Assembly: GCF_000018545.1 (NCBI RefSeq)
Contig: NC_012587.1
Span: 3,861,703 to 3,925,702, forward strand
Direction of reading: 5' to 3'
DNA from: Sinorhizobium fredii NGR234
Lineage (GTDB): Bacteria > Pseudomonadota > Alphaproteobacteria > Rhizobiales > Rhizobiaceae
Length of the DNA: 64,000 nucleotides
In this document: positions 43,985-53,086 of the stretch, piece after piece
How the letters are laid out: each line of letters opens with the position of its first letter
Position numbering within the stretch: position 1 is the first letter of the stretch
Program-made: the position numbers and the translations under genes
Notes under the pieces: model-generated
The model's input: the letters and a program-made list of their open reading frames with translations, nothing else
Database searches by the model: none
What the model was told of the DNA's origin: nothing

Positions 43985-44389
43985 TCACTCCCGCTCCCGC
44001 CCCGGCAACGCGCCGATGTCGTCCACCCAGGGCAGGGCGGAGGAGCACCAGATCTGCGACTGGGGCTTAAGTTCCTGCCGCTGGTTGATCGTACCGACGC
44101 GGATGCCGATCTCTTCCGCGTCCTCGTCCGTCCCGGTCGTGTAGATCGGCGAGCCGCAGTGCGGGCAGAAGAATTGCAGCCGCTTGCGGCCGTTTTCGGC
44201 GGTCTTGACGTAAAGCTTCGGTTCGCCGCCGGTCAGCCGGAAGGACGCGCGCGGCGTGCCCGCCGTCACGCGATAGGCGGAGCCCGTCAGCCGCTGGCAG
44301 TCGGTGCAGTGGCAGATCGACACGTCCCCCGGGTCGATCTCCGCCTCATAGGTCACGAAGCCGCAGTGGCACTGGCCGTCGATGTGCAT
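43985..44389 (-). CDS. GFA (glutathione-dependent formaldehyde-activating-like) family protein
   Basis: A 134-residue zinc protein of the GFA fold. Three Cys pairs are visible: GQCHCGFVTYE near the N-terminus, ICHCTDCQRLTGSAYRV near residue 28 and FFCPHCGSPIYTTG near residue 74. Members bind zinc and, in one case, glutathione; most, including this one, have no proven activity. The ATG at 44389 begins MHIDGQCHC; the frame is open upstream but without family similarity. It lies just downstream of iolB on the same strand. Confidence 0.87.
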   Translation of the reverse strand: MHIDGQCHCGFVTYEAEIDPGDVSICHCTDCQRLTGSAYRVTAGTPRASFRLTGGEPKLYVKTAENGRKRLQFFCPHCGSPIYTTGTDEDAEEIGIRVGTINQRQELKPQSQIWCSSALPWVDDIGALPGRERE

Positions 44390-44468
44390 GGGATGCTCCT
44401 CGTCGCTTTGCCTCGGCAACATACGATAGAGCGCCCGACGCTTTCGTCCAGAGCCGGGCTGTATCGGC

Positions 44469-45269
44469 TCAGATGCCGGTAAACAGCCACTCGTGCTCCT
44501 TGGCGTTGTGGAACTTCCAGATCCGCCTCGGCCCGGCCATGACGTTGAGGTAATAGGAGTCGTAGCCGTGGATCGCGGCAACCGGATGGTAGCCCTTTGG
44601 CACCAGCGTCACGTCGCCGTCTTCGACCGCCATCGTCTCGTCGAGCGAACGGTCGTCGGTGTAGACGCGCTGCATTGCGAAGCCCTGCGGCGGGTTCAGC
44701 CGATGATAATAGGTTTCCTCCAGATAGCTTTCGACCGGCAGGTCGTCCTGGTCGTGCTTGTGCGGCGGGTAGGAGGAGGTGTGGCCGCCCGGGGTGATCA
44801 CCTCGACGACAAGCAGCGACTGCGCCGAGCCGTCGTTTTCCGGCATGATATTGGTGACGTAGCGGGTGTTGGTACCCTTGCCGCGGATCATCTGCGGATG
44901 GGTGCCGGGGCGGATGACTTTCGCCCTGAAGCCGTCGCCGCCCGGCGCCGAGCAGATCGCGAGGTCGAGATCAGTCGTCGCCTCGGCCCGCCACGTGCTG
45001 CCCTTCGGCACATAGACCGCATAGGGCTGGCCCTCGAAGGGCGTCATGCGCTCGCCGAGTTCGCCGAAGTCCTCGCCGTCGACGGAAACCCTCGCCTTGC
45101 CGCTGACGAGCACCAGGCAAAGTTCCTTGTCTCCCGCTTCGCCGCTCGTGGTTTCTCGCGGCTTCAGGCGGTTGAGCGCGAAACCGACGTAGGTCCAGCC
45201 GGCGCTCTCGGGCGTGATGTCCTGCACCAGGCCGGATCGTGCTTTCGGTTTGACGAGCAGTTTGGACAT
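44469..45269 (-). CDS. iolB: 5-Deoxy-glucuronate isomerase
   Basis: A 266-residue bicupin that isomerises 5-deoxy-glucuronate to 2-deoxy-5-keto-gluconate in inositol catabolism. Metal-binding features are in the SSYPPHKHDQDDLPVESYLEE stretch near residue 165 (motif given in part: PPHKHD then EETYYHR) and VTLVPKGYHPVAAIHGYDSY near residue 220. AGGAG precedes the ATG at 45269. It is last in iolC-iolD-iolE-iolB; a RIME-like element separates it from iolE. Confidence 0.93.
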   Translation of the reverse strand: MSKLLVKPKARSGLVQDITPESAGWTYVGFALNRLKPRETTSGEAGDKELCLVLVSGKARVSVDGEDFGELGERMTPFEGQPYAVYVPKGSTWRAEATTDLDLAICSAPGGDGFRAKVIRPGTHPQMIRGKGTNTRYVTNIMPENDGSAQSLLVVEVITPGGHTSSYPPHKHDQDDLPVESYLEETYYHRLNPPQGFAMQRVYTDDRSLDETMAVEDGDVTLVPKGYHPVAAIHGYDSYYLNVMAGPRRIWKFHNAKEHEWLFTGI

Positions 45270-45304
45270 ATACGGTCTCCTGATCTTTGTACGTGGGGTC
45301 TGCT

Positions 45305-45480
45305 GCCCCTCTCCTCGGGTTAAACCCGAGGACTAGCCCTCTCCCCGCGCGCGGGGAGAGGGGATTCTGGGGATTGCCTTTTGTCTCTTCCCGCCTCTCA
45401 AGGGAGGGGGGCACGGAGGCCCTGCGGCATATCCCTTCTCCCTGTGGGCGGGGAGAAGGTGGCGGCAGCCGGATGAGGGG
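45305..45480. repeat. RIME-like repeat between iolB and iolE
   Basis: About 176 bp. It begins with a hairpin module (CCTCGGGTT-AAACCCGAGG), continues with CTAGCCCTCTCCCCGCGCGC, a 60-bp variable part and CCCTTCTCCC, and ends GGATGAGGGG. The copy at 46495-46622 carries the same hairpin in inverted orientation on the other side of iolE. Confidence 0.85.
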
Positions 45481-45506
45481 CCACCGCCGACAGCCGGATG
45501 AGGGCT

Positions 45507-46406
45507 CTACTTGTCCAGCCCCGCTTCCTTCGCAAACGCCTTCAACGACTTCAGCCCGAGCGATTGATATTCGAACGGGTTGCGCACCGCCGAATCCTGT
45601 TCGGCCTCGATCACCAGCCAGCCATCATAGCCGTGTTCGGCGGCGATTTTCAGCACCGGCAGGAAATCGACGCCGCCTTCGGAGTCGCCGGGGACAGTGA
45701 AAACGCCGCGGCGCACGCCCTCGAGGAAGGAGAGACCCTCGCCTTCCACCACTTTCCGGACCGCCGGGCGGACGTTCTTGCAGTGGATGTGCCGGACGCG
45801 GTGCATGTATTTCTTCGCCACTTCTGCCGGATCGGAGCCGCCGAACCAGGCATGGCCGGTGTCGAGCAGCAGCTTCGTCGCCGGGCCGGTGTTCTGCATC
45901 AAAAGGTCGATCTCCTCGCCGGTCTGGACGATCGTGCCCATGTGGTGGTGATAAACGAGGTCGATGCCCTGGTCGGCGCAATACTGAGCGATCGCCTCGA
46001 GATCGGCGCCGAACTTCTTCCACTGGTCGGCCGGCAGCACCGGCTTATCCTTGACCAGCGATGTCGAATCGTCGCCGTGAATGGCGTTCGAGGTCTCGCA
46101 GACGATCGCCACCTTGCAGCCATTGTGCTTCAAAAGATCGAGATGCGGCTGGATCGCCTTCTTCTCGGCCTCGACGTCATGGGTCAGCAGGTTGGTGGAG
46201 TGCCAGCCGGAAACGAAGACGAGGTCGTAGGAGGCAAGCTTCTGCTTTAGCGCCTCCGGGTCGGACGGCATCTTGTGGCCCTTCTCGATGCCGTCGAAGC
46301 CAATCTTCTGGCAATCGGACAGGCAATCCTCGAGTGTCAGATGGGCGCCGATCGAATGATCGTCGTCATTGCTCCAGGCGATCGGGTTGGTTCCGTAGCG
46401 GATCAT
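45507..46406 (-). CDS. iolE: Myo-inosose-2 dehydratase
   Basis: A 299-residue xylose-isomerase-like TIM barrel dehydrating 2-keto-myo-inositol. [20 protein letters not shown] starts the protein, and metal/substrate residues cluster in [16 protein letters not shown] (near 154), [15 protein letters not shown] (near 181) and the VIEAEQDS C-terminal segment. I used the ATG at 46406 because MIRYG is the natural beginning; 25 in-frame codons upstream are polar shadow sequence. The gene is bracketed by two inverted RIME-like repeats. Confidence 0.94.
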   Translation of the reverse strand: MIRYGTNPIAWSNDDDHSIGAHLTLEDCLSDCQKIGFDGIEKGHKMPSDPEALKQKLASYDLVFVSGWHSTNLLTHDVEAEKKAIQPHLDLLKHNGCKVAIVCETSNAIHGDDSTSLVKDKPVLPADQWKKFGADLEAIAQYCADQGIDLVYHHHMGTIVQTGEEIDLLMQNTGPATKLLLDTGHAWFGGSDPAEVAKKYMHRVRHIHCKNVRPAVRKVVEGEGLSFLEGVRRGVFTVPGDSEGGVDFLPVLKIAAEHGYDGWLVIEAEQDSAVRNPFEYQSLGLKSLKAFAKEAGLDK

Positions 46407-46494
46407 GTCTCTTGCTTTCTGTTGCGTTGTCCGCTGGGGGAGCGGACGGGTCGTTTTCGTTGTCTTTTGTTTGCTGCGCAAGGGGCAGGCAAAA

Positions 46495-46622
46495 GCCCCT
46501 CATCCGGCTGCCGCCACCTTCTCCCCGCAGGCGGGGAGAAGGGACTCGCGGCGCCGACTTCGTCCCCTCGCCTCGCCTGCGGGGAGAGGGCTAGTCCTCG
46601 GGTTAAACCCGAGGAGAGGGGC
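46495..46622. repeat. RIME-like repeat between iolE and iolD (inverted copy)
   Basis: About 128 bp: GCCCCTCATCCGGCTGCCGC at the left, then CCACCTTCTCCCCGC-AGGC-GGGGAGAAGG, a short centre, and at the right GGGCTAG-TCCTCGGGTT-AAACCCGAGGA. It is oriented opposite to the 45305-45480 copy. Confidence 0.88.
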
Positions 46623-46636
46623 AATTGATTGCAGTA

Positions 46637-48490
46637 TCAGCCGAAGCGCTGCGACTGGAGCGCCTTCTCGTAGCCTTCGCGGGCGGTCTTCACCTCCGCC
46701 CGGTCCGAAACCTCCGGAACGACGACATCCCACCAATGGCCGCCGGCCTCCGTCGTGATCAGCGGATGGGTATCGATGACGATCACTGTGGTGCGCGCTT
46801 CGTTGGCCGTTTCCGCGAGCGCCGATTCGAGTTCCGGGATCGAGGCCACCTTGCGGGTGACCGCGCCCATGGCGGCAGCGTGCGCGGCGAAGTCGATCTG
46901 CGGCAGCTCGACGTGGTGCGTGTCCTCCAAGAGGTTGTTGAAGTTGGCGCCGCCGGTCTCCATCTGCAGCCGGTTGATGCAGCCATAACCGGCATTGTCC
47001 AAGAGAACGATGGTGAACTTGGCGCCGAGCATGATCGACGAGGCGATCTCGGAGTTCAGCATCATGTAGCTGCCGTCGCCGACCATGACGATCACGTCGC
47101 GCTCGGGTCTCGCGAGCTTCACCCCGAGGCCGCCGGCGACCTCGTAACCCATGGTTGAGAAGCCGTATTCCATGTGGTAACCGCCGGGCTCTTCCGCCTG
47201 CCAGAGCTTGTGCAGCTCGCCGGGCAAGCCGCCGGCCGCGCAGACGAGCGTCGTCTTGCTGCCGCCGCGGGCGCGCTGGACGGCGCCGATCACCTGGGCG
47301 TCGGAGGGCAGAGCCGCATTGGTTGTCGCCGTTGCCTTGTCGGCCGCCGCCAGCCACTCTGCCTTGCCGGCTTTCGCCTTCTCGGTCCAGCTCGGGTCCG
47401 CCCTGTAGCCACCGAGGCAGCCGGACATGCGGTTGAGGCCGGCGCGTGCGTCGGAAATCAGCGGAAGGCCATTGTGCTTGCCGGCGTCGAAGGGCTGGAC
47501 GTTGAGGCCGATGATCTTCAGGTCTTCATTCTTGAACAGCGCCCAGGAACCGGTGGTGAAATCCTGCAGCCGAGAGCCGACGGCGAGCACGAGATCGGTC
47601 TCCTCGGCGAGCTTGTTCGAGGCGGAGGTACCGGTGACGCCGACGGAGCCCATGTTGAGCGGATGCGAATGCGGCAGCGCCGACTTGCCGGCCTGCGTCT
47701 CGACGACCGGAATGCCGTGCTTTTCGGCAAAGTTGGCAAGATCCGCGGTCGCTTCCGAATAGAGCACGCCACCGCCGGCGATGATGATCGGCTTCTTCGC
47801 GGACTTGAGCAGATCGATGGCCGATGCCAGTTCGTCGAGATCGGGCTCGATGCGGCGTGGCACCCAGACCTTCTCGTCGAAGAAGGATTCCGGATAGTCG
47901 TAGGCCTCCGCCTGGACGTCCTGGCAGAGCGACAGCGTCACCGGGCCGCAATCGGCCGGATCGGTCAGCACCTGCATGGCGCGGCGAAGCGCCGGAATGA
48001 TCTGTTCGGGCCGGGTGATGCGGTCGAAATAGCGCGATACGGGACGGAAGCAGTCATTGGCCGAGACCGTGGCGTCGCCGAAGCTTTCCACCTGCTGCAG
48101 CACCGGGTCGGGCCGGCGATTGGCGAAGACGTCGCCGGGCAGGAACAGCACCGGCAGGCGGTTGACGTGGGCGAGCGCCGCCGAGGTCACCATGTTGAGC
48201 GCGCCCGGGCCGATCGAACTCGTGCAGGCCATGAAGCGGCGGCGGAAGCTTGCCTTGGCGAAGGCGATCGCCGCATTCGCCATGCCCTGCTCATTCTGGG
48301 CACGGTAGGTCGGCAGGGTTTCGCGGATGGCATAGAGCGCCTCGCCGACGCCGGCGACGTTGCCGTGGCCGAAGATCGCGAAGACACCGCCGAAGATCGG
48401 CACGCGCTTGCCGTCGATGATGGTCATCTGCCGGGTCATGAACCGCGCCACGGCCTGTGCCATGGTGAGGCGCACGGTTTTCTGGCTCAT
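46637..48490 (-). CDS. iolD: 3D-(3,5/4)-trihydroxycyclohexane-1,2-dione acylhydrolase
   Basis: A 617-residue ThDP enzyme opening the inositol-derived ring. The three ThDP-family domains are visible: PYR (including the EQGMANAAIAFAKAS Glu region near residue 68), the central domain (KPIIIAGGGVLYS near residue 234) and PP (VGDGSYMMLNSEIASSIM then VLLDNAGYG, GDG-x(n)-N, near residue 490). GGAGGAAA precedes the ATG at 48490. It acts between IolE and IolB in the pathway. Confidence 0.95.
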   Translation of the reverse strand: MSQKTVRLTMAQAVARFMTRQMTIIDGKRVPIFGGVFAIFGHGNVAGVGEALYAIRETLPTYRAQNEQGMANAAIAFAKASFRRRFMACTSSIGPGALNMVTSAALAHVNRLPVLFLPGDVFANRRPDPVLQQVESFGDATVSANDCFRPVSRYFDRITRPEQIIPALRRAMQVLTDPADCGPVTLSLCQDVQAEAYDYPESFFDEKVWVPRRIEPDLDELASAIDLLKSAKKPIIIAGGGVLYSEATADLANFAEKHGIPVVETQAGKSALPHSHPLNMGSVGVTGTSASNKLAEETDLVLAVGSRLQDFTTGSWALFKNEDLKIIGLNVQPFDAGKHNGLPLISDARAGLNRMSGCLGGYRADPSWTEKAKAGKAEWLAAADKATATTNAALPSDAQVIGAVQRARGGSKTTLVCAAGGLPGELHKLWQAEEPGGYHMEYGFSTMGYEVAGGLGVKLARPERDVIVMVGDGSYMMLNSEIASSIMLGAKFTIVLLDNAGYGCINRLQMETGGANFNNLLEDTHHVELPQIDFAAHAAAMGAVTRKVASIPELESALAETANEARTTVIVIDTHPLITTEAGGHWWDVVVPEVSDRAEVKTAREGYEKALQSQRFG

Positions 48491-48611
48491 TTTGCATTTC
48501 CTCCAGATGGCGAAGTCCGCTCCGCCTATTTGTCGTTTGATGCCGCGGGCCGGCTAGCGAGTCGGTTACTTAGGGCAGGTTGCGGGCGCTTCCCACTTGT
48601 CCTCGTCCCGC

Positions 48612-50558
48612 TTAGGCAGCCTTGGTTTCACCCAACTGCAGCCACAGATCCACCAGCGCTTTGAATCTTGCCGCCATGTCGGCGATGGCCTGCTCGTCGG
48701 TCATCGAGCCGGTGAGCCAGGCCTTGGCGGCGTCGGCAAAGATGGTCCGGCCGACCGCAAAACCCTTCACCGTCTTCGAGGTTCTTGCCGCCGCGAAGCC
48801 GTCCTTGAGGACCTCGTAGGGGGCTTCGAGGCCGAGCAGGACGACGCCCCGGCAGAGCGGATCGCGCTTCTCGATCACGGCGTCGATGGCAGCCCAGGCG
48901 CCGCGGCTCGCCTGCGGCTCGAGCTTCCACCAGTCGGGCTTCAGGCCGGCATCATAAAGCTCGTTGAGGGCGCGCGGAATGGTGTCGTCATCGAGCTTGC
49001 CGTGCTTGCCGGCAATGATCTCGATGAGGATTTCGCGGCCGACCTTGCGGGCCGCCTCGAAGGCCGAACGCAGCTTGGCGACCTGCGCGGCCTTGAGCTC
49101 GGCCGGATCGTCCGGGTGGTAAAAGGAGAGCACCTTGATGCAGTGGTCGACCGGCCAGTCGATGAGACGGCTGCCGAGATCCTGGCTGAATTCGAACTGC
49201 AGCGGCCGCGAGCCTGGCAGCTCGATCGGCTTGCCGATCCAGAAATCGCGGTGCGCACCGGCGGCATAGAGCGCGTCGCGGCCATATTTGTCGTCGATCA
49301 GCATGCCGAAGCCGGGCCGGCCGGCGGCGACTTCGGCCGCCGACTTGACGGCCAGGGCCTTGAAGGCCGGGATGCGGGCCAGGAGTTCCGGCCTGCCCTC
49401 GGCGATATCTTCCAGCTGGCTGCGATGATCGATGGCGAGCGCCATCAGAAGCGGGATGTCGCGGCGGCGCGTCGTCGCCCAGTGTACGTGGTTGATCGCC
49501 TCGTCCTTGCGCAGCGCCTTCTCCTTGCTGCCGTTTTCGAGGAAGAACTGCAGTTCGATCCAGGTCGGGATCTCCGGCGCACAGAGCAGCCGCGACACGG
49601 CGAAGGCGCCGCAGGCATTCGCCCAGGTGGCGGACGTCGCATGCGGCTCGCCCTTCAGCCAGCCGCGCAGAAAGCCGGACATGAAGGCGTCGCCGGCGCC
49701 GAGCACGTTGTAGACCTCGATCGGGAAGCCCTTGCCGACGATGCCGTCTTCGAGATCGTCGGAGATCGGTCCGTCATAAACGATGCAGCCCATCGGCCCG
49801 CGCTTCAGCACGATCGTCGCACGGGACAGGGAACGGATGATCTTGAGCGCCTGGAGCAGGTCGCTCTCGCCCGAGGCGATCAGCACCTCTTCCTCGGTGC
49901 CGACGATCAGGTCGCAGTCGCCGAGCACGGTCTTCAGATGCGCCGAGACGCGGTCGGAAGCGATATAGCGGCTTTCGCCCGCATCATGGCCGGCAAGGCC
50001 CCAGAGGTTCGGGCGATAATCGATGTCGAAGACGATCTTCGCGCCGCACTCCTTGGCGATCCGGATCGCCTTGCGCTGGGCGGCATCCGTATTGGGCTTG
50101 GAGAAATGCGTGCCGGTGACGAGGACCGCGCGGGCGGAGCGAATGAAGTCTTCCGCAATATCGTCCTCGCTAAGCGCATTGTCGGCGCAATTGTCGCGGT
50201 AGAAGAGCAGCGGGAAGGATTTCTCGTTTTCGACCGACAGGATTGCGAGCGCGGTCAGGCGCTCCGGGTCGGTGACGATGCCGCGCGTCTCCACGCCTTC
50301 GCGTTGAAGCTGTTCGCGGATGAAGCGGCCCATCTGCTCGTTGCCGACGCGCGTCAACAGCGCCGATTTCAGGCCCAGCCGCGCCGTGCCGACCGAAATG
50401 TTGCAGGGGCAGCCGCCGACGGACTTGGCAAAGCTCGCCACGTCTTCAAGCCGGGTGCCGATCTGCTGACCGTAAAGGTCGACCGAGGCTCTGCCGATCG
50501 TGATGATGTCAAGGGGCTTGGCGCCCGCTGCAACTTGTGCCGATAAACTCTGGCTCAC
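48612..50558 (-). CDS. iolC: 5-Dehydro-2-deoxygluconokinase fused to DUF2090 aldolase-like domain
   Basis: A 648-residue two-domain protein. Residues ~15-330 form a PfkB sugar kinase (ITIGRASVDLYGQQIG N-terminus; catalytic signature NVLGAGDAFMSGFLRGW near residue 290). Residues ~340-640 are the DUF2090 domain, a TIM-barrel aldolase-like domain starting LLMALAIDHRSQLEDIA. IolC phosphorylates 2-deoxy-5-keto-gluconate; the DUF2090 part may supply the following aldolase step (IolJ function), a fusion common in proteobacteria. It starts at a GTG (50556-50558) after GGGGAGGA. An IolR-type site lies ~100 bp upstream. Confidence 0.93.
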   Translation of the reverse strand: MSQSLSAQVAAGAKPLDIITIGRASVDLYGQQIGTRLEDVASFAKSVGGCPCNISVGTARLGLKSALLTRVGNEQMGRFIREQLQREGVETRGIVTDPERLTALAILSVENEKSFPLLFYRDNCADNALSEDDIAEDFIRSARAVLVTGTHFSKPNTDAAQRKAIRIAKECGAKIVFDIDYRPNLWGLAGHDAGESRYIASDRVSAHLKTVLGDCDLIVGTEEEVLIASGESDLLQALKIIRSLSRATIVLKRGPMGCIVYDGPISDDLEDGIVGKGFPIEVYNVLGAGDAFMSGFLRGWLKGEPHATSATWANACGAFAVSRLLCAPEIPTWIELQFFLENGSKEKALRKDEAINHVHWATTRRRDIPLLMALAIDHRSQLEDIAEGRPELLARIPAFKALAVKSAAEVAAGRPGFGMLIDDKYGRDALYAAGAHRDFWIGKPIELPGSRPLQFEFSQDLGSRLIDWPVDHCIKVLSFYHPDDPAELKAAQVAKLRSAFEAARKVGREILIEIIAGKHGKLDDDTIPRALNELYDAGLKPDWWKLEPQASRGAWAAIDAVIEKRDPLCRGVVLLGLEAPYEVLKDGFAAARTSKTVKGFAVGRTIFADAAKAWLTGSMTDEQAIADMAARFKALVDLWLQLGETKAA

Positions 50559-50655
50559 TGCTTCCTCCCCGCGGCCGCCGCGACGGCGCCGACAGTTATG
50601 ATCGTGTCATGGGCGATGAGCGTATGAAACATAAATTCCGTCATTCCGTCAATAT

Positions 50656-50669
50656 GGAATTTCCGTTCT
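50656..50669. promoter_or_regulatory. Putative IolR site upstream of iolC
   Basis: GGAA-TTTCCG-TTCT fits the GGAA-N6-TTC(C) pattern described for S. meliloti IolR. It overlaps the last codon of iolR. The flanking GTCAATATGGAAT is identical to the iolY upstream region. Confidence 0.5.
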
Positions 50670-51525
50670 ATATTGCCACGTCCTCGGCACGCCGTCGCTT
50701 TTCGGCGATCGCCACGGTCAGCGCCATGGCGAAGGCCATGCTGGCCGACAGCGAGCGGAATCCGGCGTGATCGGCCTCGACGAGTTCGAACCACACCTTC
50801 GACGACTCGGCGAGCGGCGAAAAGGCGGAATCTGTCAGCGACACGACCGGCACCTTACGGTTAGCCAGCAGGCGAGCCTGGGCGGCACTTTCCGACGCAT
50901 AGGGCGAAAAGCTGACGGCGAAGGCGGCATCGTGCTTCGTCGCCATCGCCAGCATGTCGTCGTCGATGCCGGCGGCCGTGCCGACATGCTGGTATTTCAC
51001 CTTCAGCTTGCCGAAGGCATAGGCCATGTAGCTGGAAATCGGGTAGGAGCGGCGCTTGGCGATCAGGTAGATCGTATCCGCCTTGGCGAGGATGTCGACG
51101 GCTTGCTCGAAGGCTTGCGGATCGACGGATGTCGCGATGTTGTCGAGCGACCGGTGCGCCGCCGCAACGAAGCCGTTGAAGATCGAGCCGCTTTCGAGCC
51201 GGCTGTGGTCATTGCCGCGCAGCGCCTTCAACCGGTCCTCGTAGCCCGGTGTCCGCTCGCGCAGACGGGCCCGGAAGATCTGCTGCAGGCTCGAGAAACC
51301 CTCGAAACCGAAATGCTGGGCGAAACGGACCAGGGTCGAGGGCTGGACATCGGCCGAGGTGGCAATGCTTGCCGCCGTGCCGAAGGCGATCTCGTCCGGA
51401 TTGTCGAGCGAATATGCGGCGACCTGTTTGAGACGCTTCGGCAGCTGCGCCTTGCGTTCCAGGATGACGGCCTTCAGCGCCTCGAAATCCTGCGGCACGT
51501 CCGCGCTCGTCTCCGGCATTGACAT
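50668..51525 (-). CDS. iolR: RpiR/MurR family regulator of inositol genes
   Basis: A 285-residue RpiR-type regulator. The N-terminal HTH_6 domain has FGTAASIATSADVQPSTLVR and FAQHFGFEGFSSLQQIFR (residues ~49-85). The C-terminal SIS sugar-phosphate domain spans ~125-265, with TIYLIAKRRSYPISSYMA and VSFSPYASESAAQA. It is directly upstream of iolC on the same strand and downstream of iolY. GGAA-N6-TTC-type motifs in front of iolR, iolC and iolY suggest it represses all three and itself, with a pathway intermediate as inducer. Confidence 0.88.
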   Translation of the reverse strand: MSMPETSADVPQDFEALKAVILERKAQLPKRLKQVAAYSLDNPDEIAFGTAASIATSADVQPSTLVRFAQHFGFEGFSSLQQIFRARLRERTPGYEDRLKALRGNDHSRLESGSIFNGFVAAAHRSLDNIATSVDPQAFEQAVDILAKADTIYLIAKRRSYPISSYMAYAFGKLKVKYQHVGTAAGIDDDMLAMATKHDAAFAVSFSPYASESAAQARLLANRKVPVVSLTDSAFSPLAESSKVWFELVEADHAGFRSLSASMAFAMALTVAIAEKRRRAEDVAI

Positions 51526-51591
51526 CGTTCAGCGTCTCCAGACTAGCTCGCTCTATTCGCTTCACTCTAATCGATTGATCGCCGCCGGGAT

Positions 51592-51605
51592 AGAACGGAC
51601 GTTCC
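51592..51605. promoter_or_regulatory. Putative IolR autoregulatory site
   Basis: AGAA-CGGACG-TTCC (GGAA-CGTCCG-TTCT on the other strand) lies 67 bp upstream of the iolR start, in the same pattern as the iolC and iolY sites. Confidence 0.45.
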
Positions 51606-51644
51606 ATTTTTGCGTCTTTCCCTGGGTGCCGCGAGCGCGCTTGC

Positions 51645-51753
51645 GCCCCTCATCCCGCTGCCGCGACCTTCTCCCCGCGAGCGGGGAGAAGGGGGATGCC
51701 GCGCCACCTCAGTCCCCTCTCCCCGCGTGCGGGGAGAGGGCTAGGGTGAGGGG
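51645..51753. repeat. RIME1-like mosaic repeat
   Basis: About 109 bp between iolR and iolY: CCCCTCATCCCGCTGCCGCG, ACCTTCTCCCCGC-GAGC-GGGGAGAAGG, then CCCTCTCCCCGCGTGC-GGGGAGAGGG and CTAGGGTGAGGGGC. Same family as 15867-15974. Confidence 0.9.
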
Positions 51754-51793
51754 CAAATGCAACAGACATCCAGCCCGCCGAGACGGAATGCTA

Positions 51794-52924
51794 TCACCCG
51801 ATCTCAACCCACTCGTTATTCCTGGCCGACCGGTACGTCGCCGAAAGCACCTTCTGGACCTCGTAACCCTCGCGGAAATCCGTCGAAGGTTTGCCGCCCT
51901 TGGCGATCGCCTCGAGGAATTCGTGGACCTCGATGGCCTTCAGATCGTTGAAGCCGATCTGGTGGCCGGGTGCCACGCAGAAGGCGCCGTAGGGCGGGTG
52001 CTCCGGTCCGGCCCAGATGGTGCGGAAGCCGCGGCTCCTGATGTCGTCGCCGGCATGGTAGACCTTGATCTCGTTCAGACGCTCCTGGGTGAAGACGATG
52101 CTGCCCTTGGAGCCGTAGATTTCGAAGTCGTGCTGCATCTTGCGGCCCGTGGCGATCCAGTTCGCCTCGAAGCTGCCGCTCGCACCGTTTTCGAAGCGCA
52201 CGAAGGCGCGGGCGATGTCGTCGACCTCGACGGCACGGGTCTCGGCCGCGCCGCGCGAGACCGGACGCTCCGGTATATGGATGACGGTTTCGGCAAGCAC
52301 CGATCGGATCGGCCCAACGAGGTGGCGCATGCAGGCGATGATGTGGCTGCCGATGTCGGCGAGCGCGCCGCCGCCGCTCCTCGGATCGAGCCGCCAGGCC
52401 CAGGGGATTGTGGAATCCGCCATGAAGTCCTCGGCATGGACGCCGCGAAACGACCGGATCTCGCCGATCTCGCCGCTGTCGATGATGTCCTTGGCGAGGA
52501 AGATCAGCGGGTTCTTCAGATAGTTGAAGCCGACCTGGGTGACGAGGCCGGCCTTTTCTGCCGCCGCAACCATTTCCGCACAATCGGCAACGGTCGGCGC
52601 CAGCGGCTTTTCGCAATAGACGTGCTTGCCATGGGCGATCGCCGCCAGCGCCATTTCCTTGTGCAGCAGGTTCGGCGTGGTGATGTCGATGATGTCGATA
52701 TCCGGATCGGTCAGGAGGTCGCGCCAGTCGGTGGTCGCCTTCCGGAACCCGAGGCGCGCGCGAGCGGTCTCGGCACTCTCGGCGGTCACATCGGCAACCG
52801 TTACCAGATCCAACTCGAAGGGCAGGTCGAAGACCCGCGCCGCGATCGTGAAGCCGAGCGCATGGGCCTTGCCCATGAAGCCGGTGCCGATCAGGCCCAC
52901 TCCCAGTCTGCGTTTGCCGCTCAT
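51794..52924 (-). CDS. iolY: Gfo/Idh/MocA oxidoreductase of the inositol cluster
   Basis: A 376-residue NAD(P)-dependent sugar/inositol dehydrogenase-like protein. The Rossmann domain has VGLIGTGFMGKAHALGF (residues 8-24) and the catalytic-Lys motif HGKHVYCEKPLAPT (EKP, near residue 98). The Gfo/Idh C-domain begins near residue 135, with SGGGALADIGSHIIACMRHL near residue 185. GGGAGGAAAC precedes the ATG at 52924. An IolR-type motif lies ~72 bp upstream. The name iolY follows from its place beside iolR in Sinorhizobium; its inositol isomer or inosamine specificity cannot be read from the sequence. Confidence 0.82.
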   Translation of the reverse strand: MSGKRRLGVGLIGTGFMGKAHALGFTIAARVFDLPFELDLVTVADVTAESAETARARLGFRKATTDWRDLLTDPDIDIIDITTPNLLHKEMALAAIAHGKHVYCEKPLAPTVADCAEMVAAAEKAGLVTQVGFNYLKNPLIFLAKDIIDSGEIGEIRSFRGVHAEDFMADSTIPWAWRLDPRSGGGALADIGSHIIACMRHLVGPIRSVLAETVIHIPERPVSRGAAETRAVEVDDIARAFVRFENGASGSFEANWIATGRKMQHDFEIYGSKGSIVFTQERLNEIKVYHAGDDIRSRGFRTIWAGPEHPPYGAFCVAPGHQIGFNDLKAIEVHEFLEAIAKGGKPSTDFREGYEVQKVLSATYRSARNNEWVEIG

Positions 52925-52995
52925 GTCGTTTCCTCCCGGGCCGAGTATCGCTTATCAAGCGGAAATGAAATGAACTGTGCGAATTTTGTCAATAT

Positions 52996-53009
52996 GGAAT
53001 GTTTATTCG
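52996..53009. promoter_or_regulatory. Putative IolR site upstream of iolY
   Basis: GGAA-TGTTTA-TTCG, preceded by GTCAATAT exactly as in the iolC site. It lies 72 bp before the iolY start. Confidence 0.45.
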
Positions 53010-53086
53010 AAAATTGCTTTTCCCTTGTGCCGATGCAGCCGGCGTGAAAAAGCACGCCATGCGAAAAGTGTTAACGCATTTTTACC

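Noticed and set aside
48597..50546. 649-codon plus-strand open frame opposite iolC
   Set aside because: Antisense to the well-recognised iolC fusion; no domain pattern, composition of a GC-rich shadow frame.
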